From Asterella californica (taxonomy: Eukaryota > Streptophyta > Marchantiopsida > Marchantiales > Aytoniaceae): DNA of 64,000 bases. The stretch lies in NCBI GenBank assembly GCA_036924285.1, contig JAYKYS010000011.1, positions 8,432,001 to 8,496,000 of the forward strand, written 5' to 3'. Position 1 is the first letter of the stretch. Each line of letters begins with the position of its first letter. Positions 44,875-56,640 of the stretch are shown one piece after another. A model generated the notes under the pieces. It did no database searches, was not told the DNA's origin, and saw only the letters and a list, made by a program, of their open reading frames with translations. The position numbers and the translations under genes were made by a program.

Positions 44875-45990
44875 TGCCCACAAATCAATCTGCGGCATCT
44901 TCCTTATCTTCTAGAGGCATGGATACCTCTTCCGCCATCATAGTCTTCTCCTTCTGCGCTTGGAAAGACGCTATCCTCAATGTCTTCCGGGGTGGAAGCT
45001 CTCTTCCCACCTCAGAAGCATTCCTCTTCGTTGCGCTTCTTTTAGTCGCAGTCGGAACATCAACCCATGTCTTGGCTTTATGTAGTCGTAGAAGTTGTCT
45101 TCCGTGCGATCTTGGTGCTGGGCGTGTCATCTTGTGAATCCAACTCGGATCTAGAGTGGATGGTCGAGAAAGATGCACTCTTCTGAGGCACACTCCTAGG
45201 TCACATCTTCCTCAGTGACAACGCGTCTTCTGTGTCGCTGGAGTAGTCTTCTCGCATCATAATCAACTTCTGTTGTGTGTCTAGTCCCGTCTAAGGCACT
45301 AAAGTGGGAGGGGAAGACATGGCAGCTGCTCGATCTCTTTCCTTCGAGGTCTCTTCCTTTATCTCTCGCTGTCCCGTTGGTCCATACTTGACCAACTGAT
45401 CTTTTTTCAGATCTCTCTTAGACAGGTACAAGTAACAAAAGAAGGGAGTAAGATGCCCTCCTGCTAGGGTGCCAAAGTACACTAGCTCGGCCTAGACGTA
45501 GGTGTGGAAGAAGACGCCATAGTTGACGACATGTCCTTCTCAAATAGCTTACAAGAACTCCACGTCCTGGTCTCCAACGTATCTCGTCTTCTAGGCCTTT
45601 CCCTTGGGAAAAAAATGAAGGTACAACTTCCTCAGAAGACGCTTCCTCATCCCGATAAGCTTCCACCTTCCATCTGTTCCTCCCCTGTCTGTCTTCCAGG
45701 AAGAAACACGTAGTACCTTCAGGTACATGCCACTTCTCTGAGATCATCGGCAGAATCTTCTTCTCTAACTCATATCCACGGTTCTCTATTTCTGACCGGT
45801 GGAAAGCTCTGCATCACCACTCCACCGGTCACACAGTTGCAAGGATGCAACGCTGCTTAGACCTCCTCCAATAGACCCTGATCCGTGAAGAAGTAGAGAC
45901 CCAACTCCTTGATGAAAGGTTTGGCCTCGGTCAACTCTACTTGCGATAACACCAACCCTCGAGGATGCATCGACATGTTCGAGCTTCTGT
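44875..45990 (-). pseudogene. Gag-like plant element remnant, GAAGAC-rich
   Basis: The minus strand shows broken frames: 45,747-45,550 (KWHVPEGTTCFFLEDRQGRNRWKV and an acidic stretch) and 45,193-44,885 (Arg/Lys-rich, ending EEVSMPLEDKEDAAD). The composition and GAAGAC/GTCTTC bias resemble element E, so this is probably a related non-autonomous element. No catalytic domain is seen. Its right edge abuts the RNase H of element W near 46,015. Confidence 0.45.
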
Positions 45991-46015
45991 TACATTAAAT
46001 CACACATACTTGCTG

Positions 46016-46483
46016 TGAGCCTAAGGCTATCAAGAACTCCCGATCTACCTTCATAGCAGTAACAACGCCCCACAACTCACGCTTCACCTGCGGATAGTTA
46101 CGTTCTCTATCTGTTAAGATCCGAGCTCCAAACCTTGAAACAAACCGCACACCTTCTGCATCTTCTTGATCAACTGCCCATCCAATCGCCTTTGGACTCG
46201 TATGAACAGTCAGTACCACATGTCTCCCGCTCTCGTAGCTAAGCCTCCTTAGTATAGGTGGAGACTTCAGAATCCCTTTCAGCTGCTCCATCGTCTCGTG
46301 ATGTTCTTGCCGCCAAGTAAACCTCTTTCCCTTCCTCAGAAGTGCATACAAAGGCTCGGCAATGTATGCATAATGAGGAATACTCACACGAAAGAATACA
46401 CAAGCTCCTAAGAACCGTCGAACCTCAGTAATGTTGATGTAGTCAGCTATCCTTGCTATAGCATCTACCTTCTCTAGGTTCGG
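46016..46483 (-). pseudogene. Element W: RT thumb and RNase H fragment
   Basis: Resumes W pol right after the solo LTR: RPNLEKVDAIARI, VRRFLGACVFFRVSIPHYAYIAEPLY, LLRKGKRFTWR (RT connection), then RNase H VVLTVHTSPKAIGWAVDQ (catalytic Asp replaced by His in the TVD motif) and KRELWGVVTAMKVDREFLI. It is cut at about 46,016. Integrase of W is absent from the window. Confidence 0.8.
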
Positions 46484-46487
46484 ACGT

Positions 46488-47763
46488 TGTCGGAGTGTAA
46501 TCCGTCTACCTAGGAAAGCGTCGGGCTTCTGGCTGTGGTTGTTCACTCAAGAGGTTGGCTTTCAGGTCACAATAAGGCTATAAACACTCACACAGATGTG
46601 TAAGATCTAGTAATATACCCAGAAGGCGAAATTCAGGTCTAGCTGGCAATAATAGGATTCGACGGCGAACTTTGACACTCACGGAGAGGAAAACTATGAA
46701 GGTTTAGACCTCTAAACTTCCCCTACATGCAAATGAGGTACTACTGAACTCACAGACGAAATTTCAGCCTGAGATCAAATTCTGACACAGAGATATGAAC
46801 AGAAAAGTTTTGAGCAAGAAAACTACGGCAATTTCTGGTACCTAGCTGGCTATTTCAACCTATAACAGGAGTTTGGCTCGATCAATTTCGAAGTTTCTTA
46901 CAGGATTTGCAGTCTACAGGGTGCTGAAAGTCCTTGTGAAGTTGGGACTCCTGAATGTACACAGAACTGTAGATCTCCTCCTCTGAAGTCGCTGCTCTAG
47001 ATTAAGAGCTTTTCAGACCCCCTCAGCTTCAGCGGCCACCCTGAATTACTCAGTTGCTCATATGAAACTTTTTATGAAATCGTAGCCCTGCTGGCGGAGA
47101 ACACAACCTCGAAGTTTTGAAGCAATTTCTTCAAATCTGCTGCGAGTGACACTGAAAACCCTAAATCCAACCAAAATGATTCAATTCTAACACAATCCGA
47201 ACTTCAATGCTCATAACTCCGTCTTTATTGACTCAAATCGATCGAAATTTTCACTGGAAGTGCTTGGCATGACGAGACCTCTCTCCCTGTGCTCTCAGAT
47301 TTCGAAGATCCCTCACCAAATGCTCGAACTCTACTCTAGAGCTCTGTTTCTAAATTTAGAGTTTAACAAAGGACAAAAACGGACCAATGGGAGTTCATAG
47401 CTCCGCTTGGTTGTCCTTTAGTACCCTAAACCACGTGGCAACTTAGTTTTACTCATAGGCTACCACGTCAAGCCCCCTAGAGTGCCAGCGTAAAACTTGA
47501 ATTACTTAAAACGACACGCAGCCCCGAAAAATAACTTAAATCAGCTAGAAAGCGTGCATGGGCGACACGCAAATACAACCCATGAGCTTAAGCCCTATCA
47601 ACATGGTAATCAACATACTAAGACTCAAAATAGTGTTAACACCGTATGCAAAGGTGTCAAACATATACATAAACGACTAGAAGTAATATAAGCTAACTTC
47701 TAGAACTACTAAACTCAAGCGTCGGAGTAGAAATATAACATGTAACCGCCAAGTAGCGCGACA
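46488..47763 (-). repeat. Solo LTR (A-type) inside element W
   Basis: 1,276 bases from TGTCGCGCTACTTGG to ACTCCGACA on the minus strand, flanked by ACGT on both sides (46,484-46,487 and 47,764-47,767). Removing the LTR with one ACGT rejoins the W frame without loss. No internal element sequence adjoins it, so the body was deleted, probably by LTR-LTR recombination. Confidence 0.85.
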
Positions 47764-47767
47764 ACGT

Positions 47768-49217
47768 CTTCCAAAAGTACCACACAGATGACCTACCACC
47801 ACAATCTCTGACATCCCAAAGCGAGATTTGGTACTTGACAGAGTGAGATGTACCTCTTCCAAACGCATCAGAATCTTCTTCATATCTCGAATGTGGTCTG
47901 CAACGAACTTCTGCATCCATCAGAAGTCACAGCTTCGTCTTTGTCTTCCATCGGACAACCTTTCATGAAAATATCATCCAGAAACGGGATAGTGACCTCA
48001 GGTACAAACTCTCGTAACACCTTATGCATCGCATTCTGCATATGGGCTACTGAGTTTGTTGCACCCTGAGGAAGAGTACACATCCACATCAGTCCCAAAG
48101 GTGTACGCATGGTAGTCAAGTCTCTATTCTCCAAAACAAGCTGAAATTGATCATAACCTGAAAACAGATCCCCAATAGAATAGATTGACCTTCCAGCAAA
48201 CGTCTCAGCTACTTCATCAACCACAGGTCCTGTCTCGACGTTTCGAATCGTGATGTTGTTGGTAGGCTGTAAGTCTTGGATGAAGCGCAGAGCTCCTATC
48301 TTCTTAGGTACTGTGAACCATCGGCTAGAGTACGGAGCCATAGATGGTTCAAGAATACCCATCTGCATCCTCTCTTTCAGTAACTCAATCACCTTTGGTA
48401 GCAAGGCACGAGGGACTGGAATCGGCTTCAAGTCCCAAGGTACGTGAGGAACAGTGAAGATAACCATCGGAGCTATCACACTAGGATCCACACAACCAAT
48501 CTCCTCAGCTGAGAAAGAAAATGCCTTACCATGGCTAACTATCATATGTTCAAAAGCTCGTTTCTCCACTTCAGTCAAGAAGCCAGCCCCTCCTATCTGG
48601 AGCTGCTCGAGTGTCTCTTGAGTAAACTTGTGTCCTACCTGTGTAGGATCTCTAAGCACAGGCTCAGCAACCGCTAACTCCATCTGCTGCTGAGAATCAA
48701 CAAATAATTGGGTCGCCACAGGTCTCACCTTCCTCGCTACAGCTTTATACTTGGCGTGTACTTCCGCTTCCTGATGTAAGCCACACCAACAGACTGCATC
48801 CTTCCATCCATTCTCTAGTCTCGGATGAGGACGATATCGCAAGTACGAGATAATCTCCTCATAGACTTCACGAGAATGGATGGGGATCACCACCCTACCT
48901 CCCATCTGTTCCATCAACCTATCTACATCATCCAGCCAACGAACAAAAGATTGTACACCTACAAACTCCTCATAAACACCAGAAATCATCTCATCTTCCT
49001 TCAGAACTCTTGTACAATGCAGATTTGCTGCACACCTCTCCATCTGCCTTCTACTCTTCTCAGTCAAATCCTCTATCCGCGTGAACTCACTCCAATCATC
49101 AGAACTGAAAGCCATCAAACCAGATTTCCAACTATGTACAGTGCAACTACTTTCTGAATCTTGAGCAGCCTCTCCATCAGCCTCTTGTGATCCCTCAGGC
49201 TGCTCAAGCGGGATCAT
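47768..49217 (-). pseudogene. Element W linker and reverse transcriptase
   Basis: A long intact frame (49,217-47,880) covers the linker (FTRIEDLTEKSRRQME, VYEEFVGVQSFVRWLDDVDRL, IHSREVYEEIISYLRYRPHP, HAKYKAVARKVRPVA), RT entry GHKFTQETLEQLQIGG, the RWFTVPKKIGALRF block, GDLFSGYDQFQL and catalytic IPFLDDIFMKG. A frameshift near 47,930 precedes FVADHIRDMKKILMRLEEVHLTL. The frame reaches HLCGTFGR at the ACGT of the solo LTR. Confidence 0.85.
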
Positions 49218-49309
49218 AGTAGCAGTAGATCCTTCACTCTCGCTATCCCGTCCTACGAGAGTGGTTTCTGAAAACCCTTACTCCTACAGATAAGAGGATC
49301 CCTCAAGGT

Positions 49310-50098
49310 CTACCGGTTTCGTTCGTGGTTCGTACGAACGGTCAAAAACTGCACAGAACGTCTATCATCTAGACTACGGATCATAGCGTAATGAGATCCG
49401 TCATCCATTACCTTGGTCTCCATTCGAACTGCAGTGATATAAAGCTGGCCAAGAATCACAAGATATGAAGCAGAAGACTGCACGAAGAAATGTTGATCCA
49501 CATCCACATCACCTATCTTCACCTTCACGTTAGGACAAGCGCCATATAACTCACCCTTCTGGTTGTTTGCAGCACGTAACACCCAACCATGGTTCAGCTC
49601 GATAGGCCACTGACCTCTCTCATACACCTCCCGTGACATGATGTTGATCTCAGATGCGTGATCAACTAAAGCAGCAACAGGTTCAGCCAAACTTCCAAGA
49701 CGAACTCGTGTAGCAGTTGTAGCACGAGCCCAATGTCTCCTTCTGAAATCACTATCAGTAGCTGGACTCTCCTCGCCAGCTTCCTCATCATCGAACTCAA
49801 TAGTGTTGGTACCAGCAACTAACGCTTCTTGCTGGTAGACCTGGTTATCAGCTTCCTGAAAATGCACCTTTCCAAACTCTACATCATTCACAGAAGCTCT
49901 CACCACATCTATCATTTGACTTTCTACTTGTTCAGACATCACCTGTCTCTTGCGCTTGATGATGTTGAAGCATGTCTTATCAGTAAGATACTTGGGAAGT
50001 TTCACCTCAAATGGTCAAGTAGTTTGTTCAGAATCTTGGATCAAATGTACATGGGTCTGTAAAGCTCTTAAGTTAGCACAGATTACGGTTTGATCCAT
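49310..50098 (-). pseudogene. Element W: short gag start joined to protease
   Basis: An ATG at 50,098 opens MDQTVICANLRALQTH, with a TGA after 27 codons, and continues PFEVKLPKYLTDKTC. It then joins directly to IIKRKRQ, which in other copies lies at the gag-protease boundary, so most of gag has been deleted. The protease follows: HWARATTATRVRLG, active site LVDHASEINIMS (Asp-His-Ala), GELYGACPNVKV, YLVILGQLYI. The frame stops near 49,310 after NHERNR, close to the start of the linker frame. Confidence 0.75.
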
Positions 50099-50129
50099 AT
50101 CTGAGAATTGGTTTAAGATTTCGATCTGA

Positions 50130-50960
50130 AAATTATTCAAGGTAGGAGTGAAGGGTCCAATCAAGCTTCCTGTGAAGTTTGATCATCATTGGTCGACTGG
50201 TTTGAGAGGACTGAGGTCTCAAAGTTTGAAGATATTTCTGTTATTAGCAGTTTCAGATTTTTCGGTATCATCTATAGTCATTTTGGTCATTTTTGAGCAA
50301 TTTGGAGAGGAGTTTGTTGCTGAAATTGCCATGCCTGCATACAACTCGACATTGGAGGATGTGGAGCTGATTTCAGCTCTTGGTGATGAAGGAGAACGGA
50401 GTCGTCATGAATCTTAAGCCGCTGTTTGGGTTCTCGGAGCTGTCAAGTATTACCGCCGTTGGTGCTATATTGAGATCTGAGTAGTCTCTTGGAGCATGCA
50501 TGCTTTACCTTGCTGGAATGCTTGGTAGGCCGAGGTGTACAGCAAGTTGTATCGAGACTCGATCAAGTTGGTTGAGCGATCCTATAGTATCTTTCAGTTG
50601 TATCAAATAGAGTTGTGACGGCCAAACTGATGGGTAGTTAACGTCGCTGAGAAGTTGTTAAATCATGCTTCTAGTGATTTAGAGTTACTTGCATGCAGAT
50701 AGTACAAAGTTGAGTATTTCAAGATTTGTATGTAACACAAATTTGTACAACTTATACGTAGCATGGGACCGTAGCAGTCTTTAACCTTGAGTCGAGAAAT
50801 ACAAGATCACTTGTCCGAGAAGAGTAGATAGAGAGCATTAGGGTTGAAGGATCAAGGTTCAGAGCCAACCTGTTCAAGTCACCTACCTCTACACAGCCAT
50901 ATACCCCGTGTATTCCTAGACAGAAAAACACGTTATACGATATCGCACGAAGACTGCACC
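50130..50960 (+). repeat. Diverged LTR-like fragment, plus orientation
   Basis: Weak collinear matches to the 3' half of the Y LTR, for example ttcctgtgaagtttga and ccgtgtattc next to cacagcca. No termini are preserved. It lies just upstream of the minus-strand W gag start but in the opposite orientation, so it is probably an independent remnant. Confidence 0.45.
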
Positions 50961-51070
50961 CGTCAACTCGTTCCTAGTGATCCACTACGAAAACTACTAC
51001 GTGCTGCAATTTCGACCACCTGAGACGTAGTTACTGAATAACCACAGTCGTTACCTGACCCCCAGCCGGT

Positions 51071-51153
51071 AGGAGACTGAGGAAGACATTTTCAACTTAG
51101 GGAGACTTGCGAAGATCGACAGTTGCTACGGGAGACTGAGGAAGAAGTTTTCT
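51071..51153 (+). repeat. Dispersed repeat, partner at 29,932-30,006 (minus)
   Basis: Both copies contain gagactgaggaaga twice, with gaagatcgacagttgctacg between, and end agaagttttctg. They are about 21 kb apart in opposite orientations. The plus-strand copy has about 8 extra bases in the middle. The source is unknown. Confidence 0.65.
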
Positions 51154-53309
51154 GCTAGAAGTGTTGCCTTACACGCTCCAGAGAGCTTTTAACTTTTATG
51201 CGTCCCAAGGTCTAACATATGGACGTGTCTCGAGCTAGGTTTTTTACTTGTGGGCATCTCAGAAAGCATGCAATTAAATTGTAATAGCATTCTAAAGATT
51301 TTTCTATGATCGTAACTTTGTGACTCAACTTGCTTGACCGGATGATAGAGTTCATACTCTGGTGAGTTGTCGATGTCTTGTGTTGGACTGAGTAAGATTG
51401 CGAAGAGTAGGATTCAAGGGACATTCGCAATGGAAATTTGGAGTAACCTTGCAGTTCCACATTACGAGGAAGAAAGAATATTCTACATAATTCTCCAAAC
51501 TGCACTGTCTGTGCAGTATTCCACATTGACTGTGATCAGAGTCACGGTCACAGTCGTCTACGCAAGTAATAACCATAGGAAGGGGTGTAGTCCAGTCCGA
51601 TTTCCATTGACCAAGATAGTTTACGTGTCTGTAATATGAACGTCGTGTTTTTTCTTAGAACTGACTAGATAAATCATACGTACTTGCATATGATTTACTG
51701 AAGTATTACCTGTAACGTGCGTGCATGGGTGCAGAACAACCCATGAAAAACTAAGAACCGGACAGCAGCTGCGAGCATAAAATATGGTGAAGATTCTTCG
51801 CTTAATCCGATTTTCGTTCTTTTAGAGACAAATTTTTCCTTTCGTATCGGAGTAATAAACGGCCATGGTTTGTTGTGAATGGCCCCTCACTGAGTGCAAG
51901 TAAATTTACGAGCAGCGCAGTGGTTTCTGGGTGGAGATGAGAGGAACAAAAACTAGACAATGCGAGCCAACAAGTCTCGTGGACTCAGTTGATTAATTTT
52001 CAGTATCTATGGTAGTATGGTAACGTATCTCGAATTTGGCTAATATCACTGAGGCATTAGCGAAGTCCGAACTCTGTAATACTATACCCTTGACTGTAAG
52101 CGTTTATAAATCCACAGACTATAACCAGAACTTCTTCACGTACTTAGCTCGTCTTTCTTGAAAGATGGAAAGGCGAACGATCCTTTGTCTTCGTTGTAAG
52201 ATAGTGTTGAAGGAGTGTTTTGATGGAATCTTCTACTCGAGGATGACAGTCGGAAAGTGTTTGGGTCATAGTTAATCCGAGATGTCATTCCTTGATTTCA
52301 TTCGTATGAGCACTCGAAGAGTTTAAGAGGACGTGTTGAAGTTCACACGTTTAAGCTTACCGTGGGAGGTTTTTACTCGTAGATTCCCCCTTTTGCAGAG
52401 TTGAACTAAAACGTCCCCACAGTACTTTGCTTGTCCAACACTTCTTGTACGCGAGTAGAGTTAGCAAGAGGTTCCCAGACAGTCGACTGTAAGAAGGTAT
52501 CAGGTGCTGCTTTAAACCTGTTGAGACTGGATCAAGTTGTTCTGGATCACTCTGAGGACGTTCTAGTTCGCCTCTCCTACAAAACGGGGGATATACAAGT
52601 GAACCCTTCTCTACCCCACGTACTCGGATGAGTGCTGCACGGGAACGGGGCACCTGCCGCATCTCTTGAGGTACCCTCCTCTCCTCTCCTCACCTCCCCG
52701 GAGAATGCTCGTGATACAGCAATTCGCAGTACGGGATTTTTCTGTGCTGCTATCTGGAGGTTCCGAATCGCAGCATTGTACTCCTTCTGCGTGCTCTAGC
52801 AGTTTCTGACAATTTATACTTGACCGCTTCAATCGCTAATCCCGTTCTCAACCTCAACGACCTTCCAACTGTATACTGATATACACGCGAATGACACGCC
52901 CTACTATTAGTTGCTGTCGAGAAAACACGCTTCATTCATTCCTGTACCTGGCAAAATGCTGAGCTTTCGAGTCGGAACAGCCGCGGTTCGTTAACAGGAG
53001 TATACTAAGCACCGACTGCTTTGAATGTGAAGACTATAGGTACGTGGAATTGCTCCGGGCAATATAAATCTTCTCGGAATTTTCAGCTCCTCGTCCAAAT
53101 TCATATCGTACGGAGAGATAGCTTGTTCGTGCTAACTCTGCACTTCCTCCTCTTTGCCCCACTTTGAGAAAGTATGAGTGCCACTTCAATAAGAGAACGA
53201 AAGTTCATGACAAACACTAAACCACCCAAACTAAGAGACCCAAAAATTTCATCAGATAGACAAAGATGACTAAATGATAGATTCCTCTTTAATCACAAAA
53301 TCATTCATT
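51154..53309. other. Intergenic region
   Basis: No gene, LTR or RNA recognised. ORFs at 52,431-52,631 (plus) and 52,611-52,832 (minus) have no family resemblance. The last part is the 3' flank of the MAM33/p32-type gene on the minus strand. Confidence 0.5.
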
Positions 53310-55386
53310 TCAGTTTACAAAGGATTCTATTTTCTCTAGCATTTCCGATGACTTCACTAGTCTCTTGTACTCGAGTGCGTTGTGAAGGTAGTTCGTGAGG
53401 TCACCATCTAATCCTCTTTCATACAGGAACATCTGAAACTCACTTACAAGTCTTGATGCTTCTTCCCTGCATAAAACCACGATCCACAATTATATCAGGT
53501 TACCCCGCTTATCAAACTCCGGCTGGACTTTCTGAGGCAGAAAGCGGAGCTCTTTAGGAACTCTTGACAAAGCAGACCAACTAAACACTAGAAGCTTGGA
53601 ACGATGTTTGCTGGTAGATGCTTTAAGCGAGATACTATACATAACATGAAGCGTAATGGCTAACAACCCTTGATAAGCAGAGTTCTAAACTCGAGACCTA
53701 CGAGTAGCTCTTCGTCACGATGTTCACAGTAAATTAGTTCAAAAGAGAAGAATTTCCAACAAATCAGAATACTCCTCTCTATAGCTAGGAAGCTGCTGTC
53801 GGAAGCAATTTCATGAAATAGGGCACCGCATACAGGAAGTATGAGGCACACCGATGGAGCTTTCAGCCCAAAAACTGTGGGTGGATCATCAACCATTGCA
53901 GTAAATGCAGATACAATACAGAGCTCTGATTCTAAAGAATAATCCAACGAGTATCCTATCAGAATCATACTGAAGTGTTCACTCCTTTGTTGAACTTGAT
54001 CAGGAGTAGCTGCGCACATGGGTAAAGCACAGGATCGAGCTTTCAGCCCAAAAGTAAACTGCGGGTGAATCGTCAGCCGTTGCAGTAAACGCAGATACAA
54101 TCCAGAGCTCTGACTCTAAAGAGGAATCATAGATAGATACAAAGAGTACCCTACTGAAGAACACGATGTGGTAAGAGGTTCTTCCCTATTACAGAATCAT
54201 ACTGAAATATTCACTACTTCATGAACTTGACCAGGAGTAGCTGTGCAGATGGGTAAAGCGCAGTTACAATCCTTGGTTTCCCCTATACCTTAGTTGGCCG
54301 GCACGAGAGGAAAGGGAAGATCGAATTCTAGACAACATCTCACACTTCAGAACCTCTTGCGGGGAAAGGTATGGGACATCGGCTAGAGACACTGTAGTGG
54401 CATGAGTTTGAAACAAGATACTATAGAGTACGTGGGGTTTAAATCAAACCCAGACAGCGAATGTGGGAGTCATCCTTCCGGCAAGTCCCGTACTGATTAC
54501 GGGACAACCTGTTCCTAAGGTCGTGAAGATAAAAAATGCATTAACTAAACAATCTCACACTATCGGACTTTCCAAATTCATATCACGGAAGGACTCCTCA
54601 GCTGTATCGCGCTAACTGAAACAGGTATTTCTACTTGGGGCTAGAGAAGCAATACTTATACCTGCTTCCTTGCAGAATATACTGCGAAAAATCGTATAAA
54701 ATTCCAATGAACGCTAATAGAAAAGCTTAAGGGTCTTACGAAAAATATGGACGGTACACAGTTTCATCCGGGGAATCGCTTCTCAAGTCGACTTGATGAA
54801 GAGCAAATCCATCGCGGTAACCTTCACATAAAAGCTTCATAGCCGGGTATACGCCACCTTTTGTGATGGATACCGTGAGTTGCAACATTTTGGTCCGCAT
54901 TCCTGGATCTTCACCCTGAACTGGATCCCGCTGATAGTCTTTTGGTACCAGCTGAAAGACGCAGGAAACTAAGATATCTTCCAGTCCATACTTCCTTGCC
55001 AAAGCTAGCTCCAGTTCTCCAGGTTTATCTTTTAACAATCTCCAAGGCTCTGGTGGTGACCTCGCTGTGATCGCCTGTACAGTACCCAGCGAAAATTAGT
55101 CCCCATTTGCTCGCACCCAAGCACAAATTCCCTCCACCCAAAATTTTTAATAAGAACGAATATCATAACCTCTCACCTTTGCCTTCGCCCTCAAATCCTC
55201 AATTTCACATCGCAATAAGTGTAGTAGACCACTCGGATGATCTTCTCCCCGAAAATGTCCACGCAATTGCGAATTTACCGCTGTTGCCAAGCAACGACTG
55301 GTATCATACGGCAACGGACGTGCTACACTGGCACCAGCACCAATCCTACCGACACAATTGCTGGCCCCCCTCCATCTCCTCTGCAT
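53310..55386 (-). CDS. MAM33/p32-family mitochondrial protein, four-exon model
   Basis: Exons: 55,386-55,177; 55,074-54,740; 54,681-54,662; 53,467-53,310. Introns have GT...AG ends (GTGAGA, GTAAGA, GTATAA donors) and phases agree, giving 240 residues. The first 55 residues are Arg/Ala/Ser-rich without acidic residues (MQRRWRGASNCVGRIG...), a likely mitochondrial presequence. Family landmarks: LLHLLRCEIEDLRAKA, DKPGELELALARKYG, a beta-sheet region TKMLQLTVSITKGG, and the C-terminal helix pair with FQMFLYERGLDGDLTNYLH and a final ESFVN. MAM33/p32 (C1QBP) proteins are acidic trimeric matrix proteins linked to mitochondrial ribosome and respiratory function. An upstream in-frame ATG at 55,494 exists, but 55,386 starts the presequence-like part. 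Exon 3 is only 20 nt and is inferred from phase and splice signals. Confidence 0.75.
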
Positions 55387-56640
55387 CTGTCCTGGAACCC
55401 CAGGTCCATCGATGATCACAATCGATTGTAAGTCCAACCGTGCAGCAGCAGCTCGAGCTCCTCGACAGAATCCTAGTATCCTCATCAGTTTCACACGTGA
55501 ATCATCGCGCAGACATTCTCTTTCTCGTCACTTCACTCTTGCTCCCTTGATTGCAGCCAAGCACCACCTTTCGACGTCTCCTTCTCTTCTATTCGTCTAT
55601 TTGAATTCACTTGACGTCTTGAGCGCCGAGCAGAATCTTCCGTCTTTCTATACCCTACCACGTTCGATCTGCTACGCTATATTCGATTCGAGCGGAAACC
55701 TGAACATCTCATGGCAGCTCTTTCGACATTCTTCAAGCTTTTACCAATTTCCGCCGCTCAATGGCTCCCTCTTCCACATTCACCTGGCACATCTGTGCGT
55801 TCGCGTTTCCGTCACAACTTCGGGCCTTCACGGTTTTGTCCTGGAGTTTCCTTCTCGTGATTTTCAGAGAAGAAACTACCGGTAGTAAAAGTTTCAGGGA
55901 AAACTAGTCACCAACCCGAGAGCAAATTCACACATCCACGATGTGGGTTCGCGTTTCTTAACAGTACATTGCGTCTGGCGCACCGGTCATCCTTACCGGG
56001 TACCTCCTGTGTGTGACTGAAATGTGTTTTCGCGTTTCCTTGAAGGCGGTCATGTCTCTCTCTGTCGACGAAAACGCCAAGGCACAACAAACGCTCGTGT
56101 TGTTATGCGTAAGAGCGCGGATGCAGCATTTGCTAACCACTCTTCCCCCTCCTTCTACTCGAGTTCTTTTCTGAAACGGTAAATTCATGGAGTGATGCGG
56201 TTTGACCTGTCCGGCTGGTCAGTTCTGAAATTCGATAGTTAAGCAGGTCAGTAAGCACCAAAGAAAGGAAGAAAGAAGAAGCGCGACGCAATGACAAGCC
56301 GAACAAGGGGAAAGAGGGCCAAGCAAAGCAACCAACACCCCGAAAGGGAAGAGAACTTCAAGAGTTCTTCTTCTTGCTTGTCTCGTTCTCAAACTCACAG
56401 GAATCACACATATTTCCTGATTCTAGAGTCTTCAGGGAAAAGTGCGATGAATTTGACTTGACAATCCACCGAGCATTGTGTTACAGGAAAGGGCACAATG
56501 AATGAATGAATGATGTGGACTGAACACAACTTGTCTGCTTCAGCTGGAAACTCATTTCACCTTCGATTAGATTGGACTGGTATCGAGCTTTACTGTTAGA
56601 TAAACACTGTTATATATATATGATGTGATATTTAATAAGT
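55387..56640. other. Upstream region of the MAM33/p32 gene
   Basis: Moderately GC DNA with long but unrecognisable plus-strand ORFs (to 55,885), probably chance. An interrupted gaatgaatgaatga microsatellite lies near 56,500. No clear promoter box identified. Confidence 0.4.

Noticed and set aside
53660..54100. 146-codon minus-strand ORF within the long intron of the MAM33/p32 gene
   Set aside because: It contains an internal duplication (FGLKA...S.CLP..CA) and no family motif. The splice model works without it.
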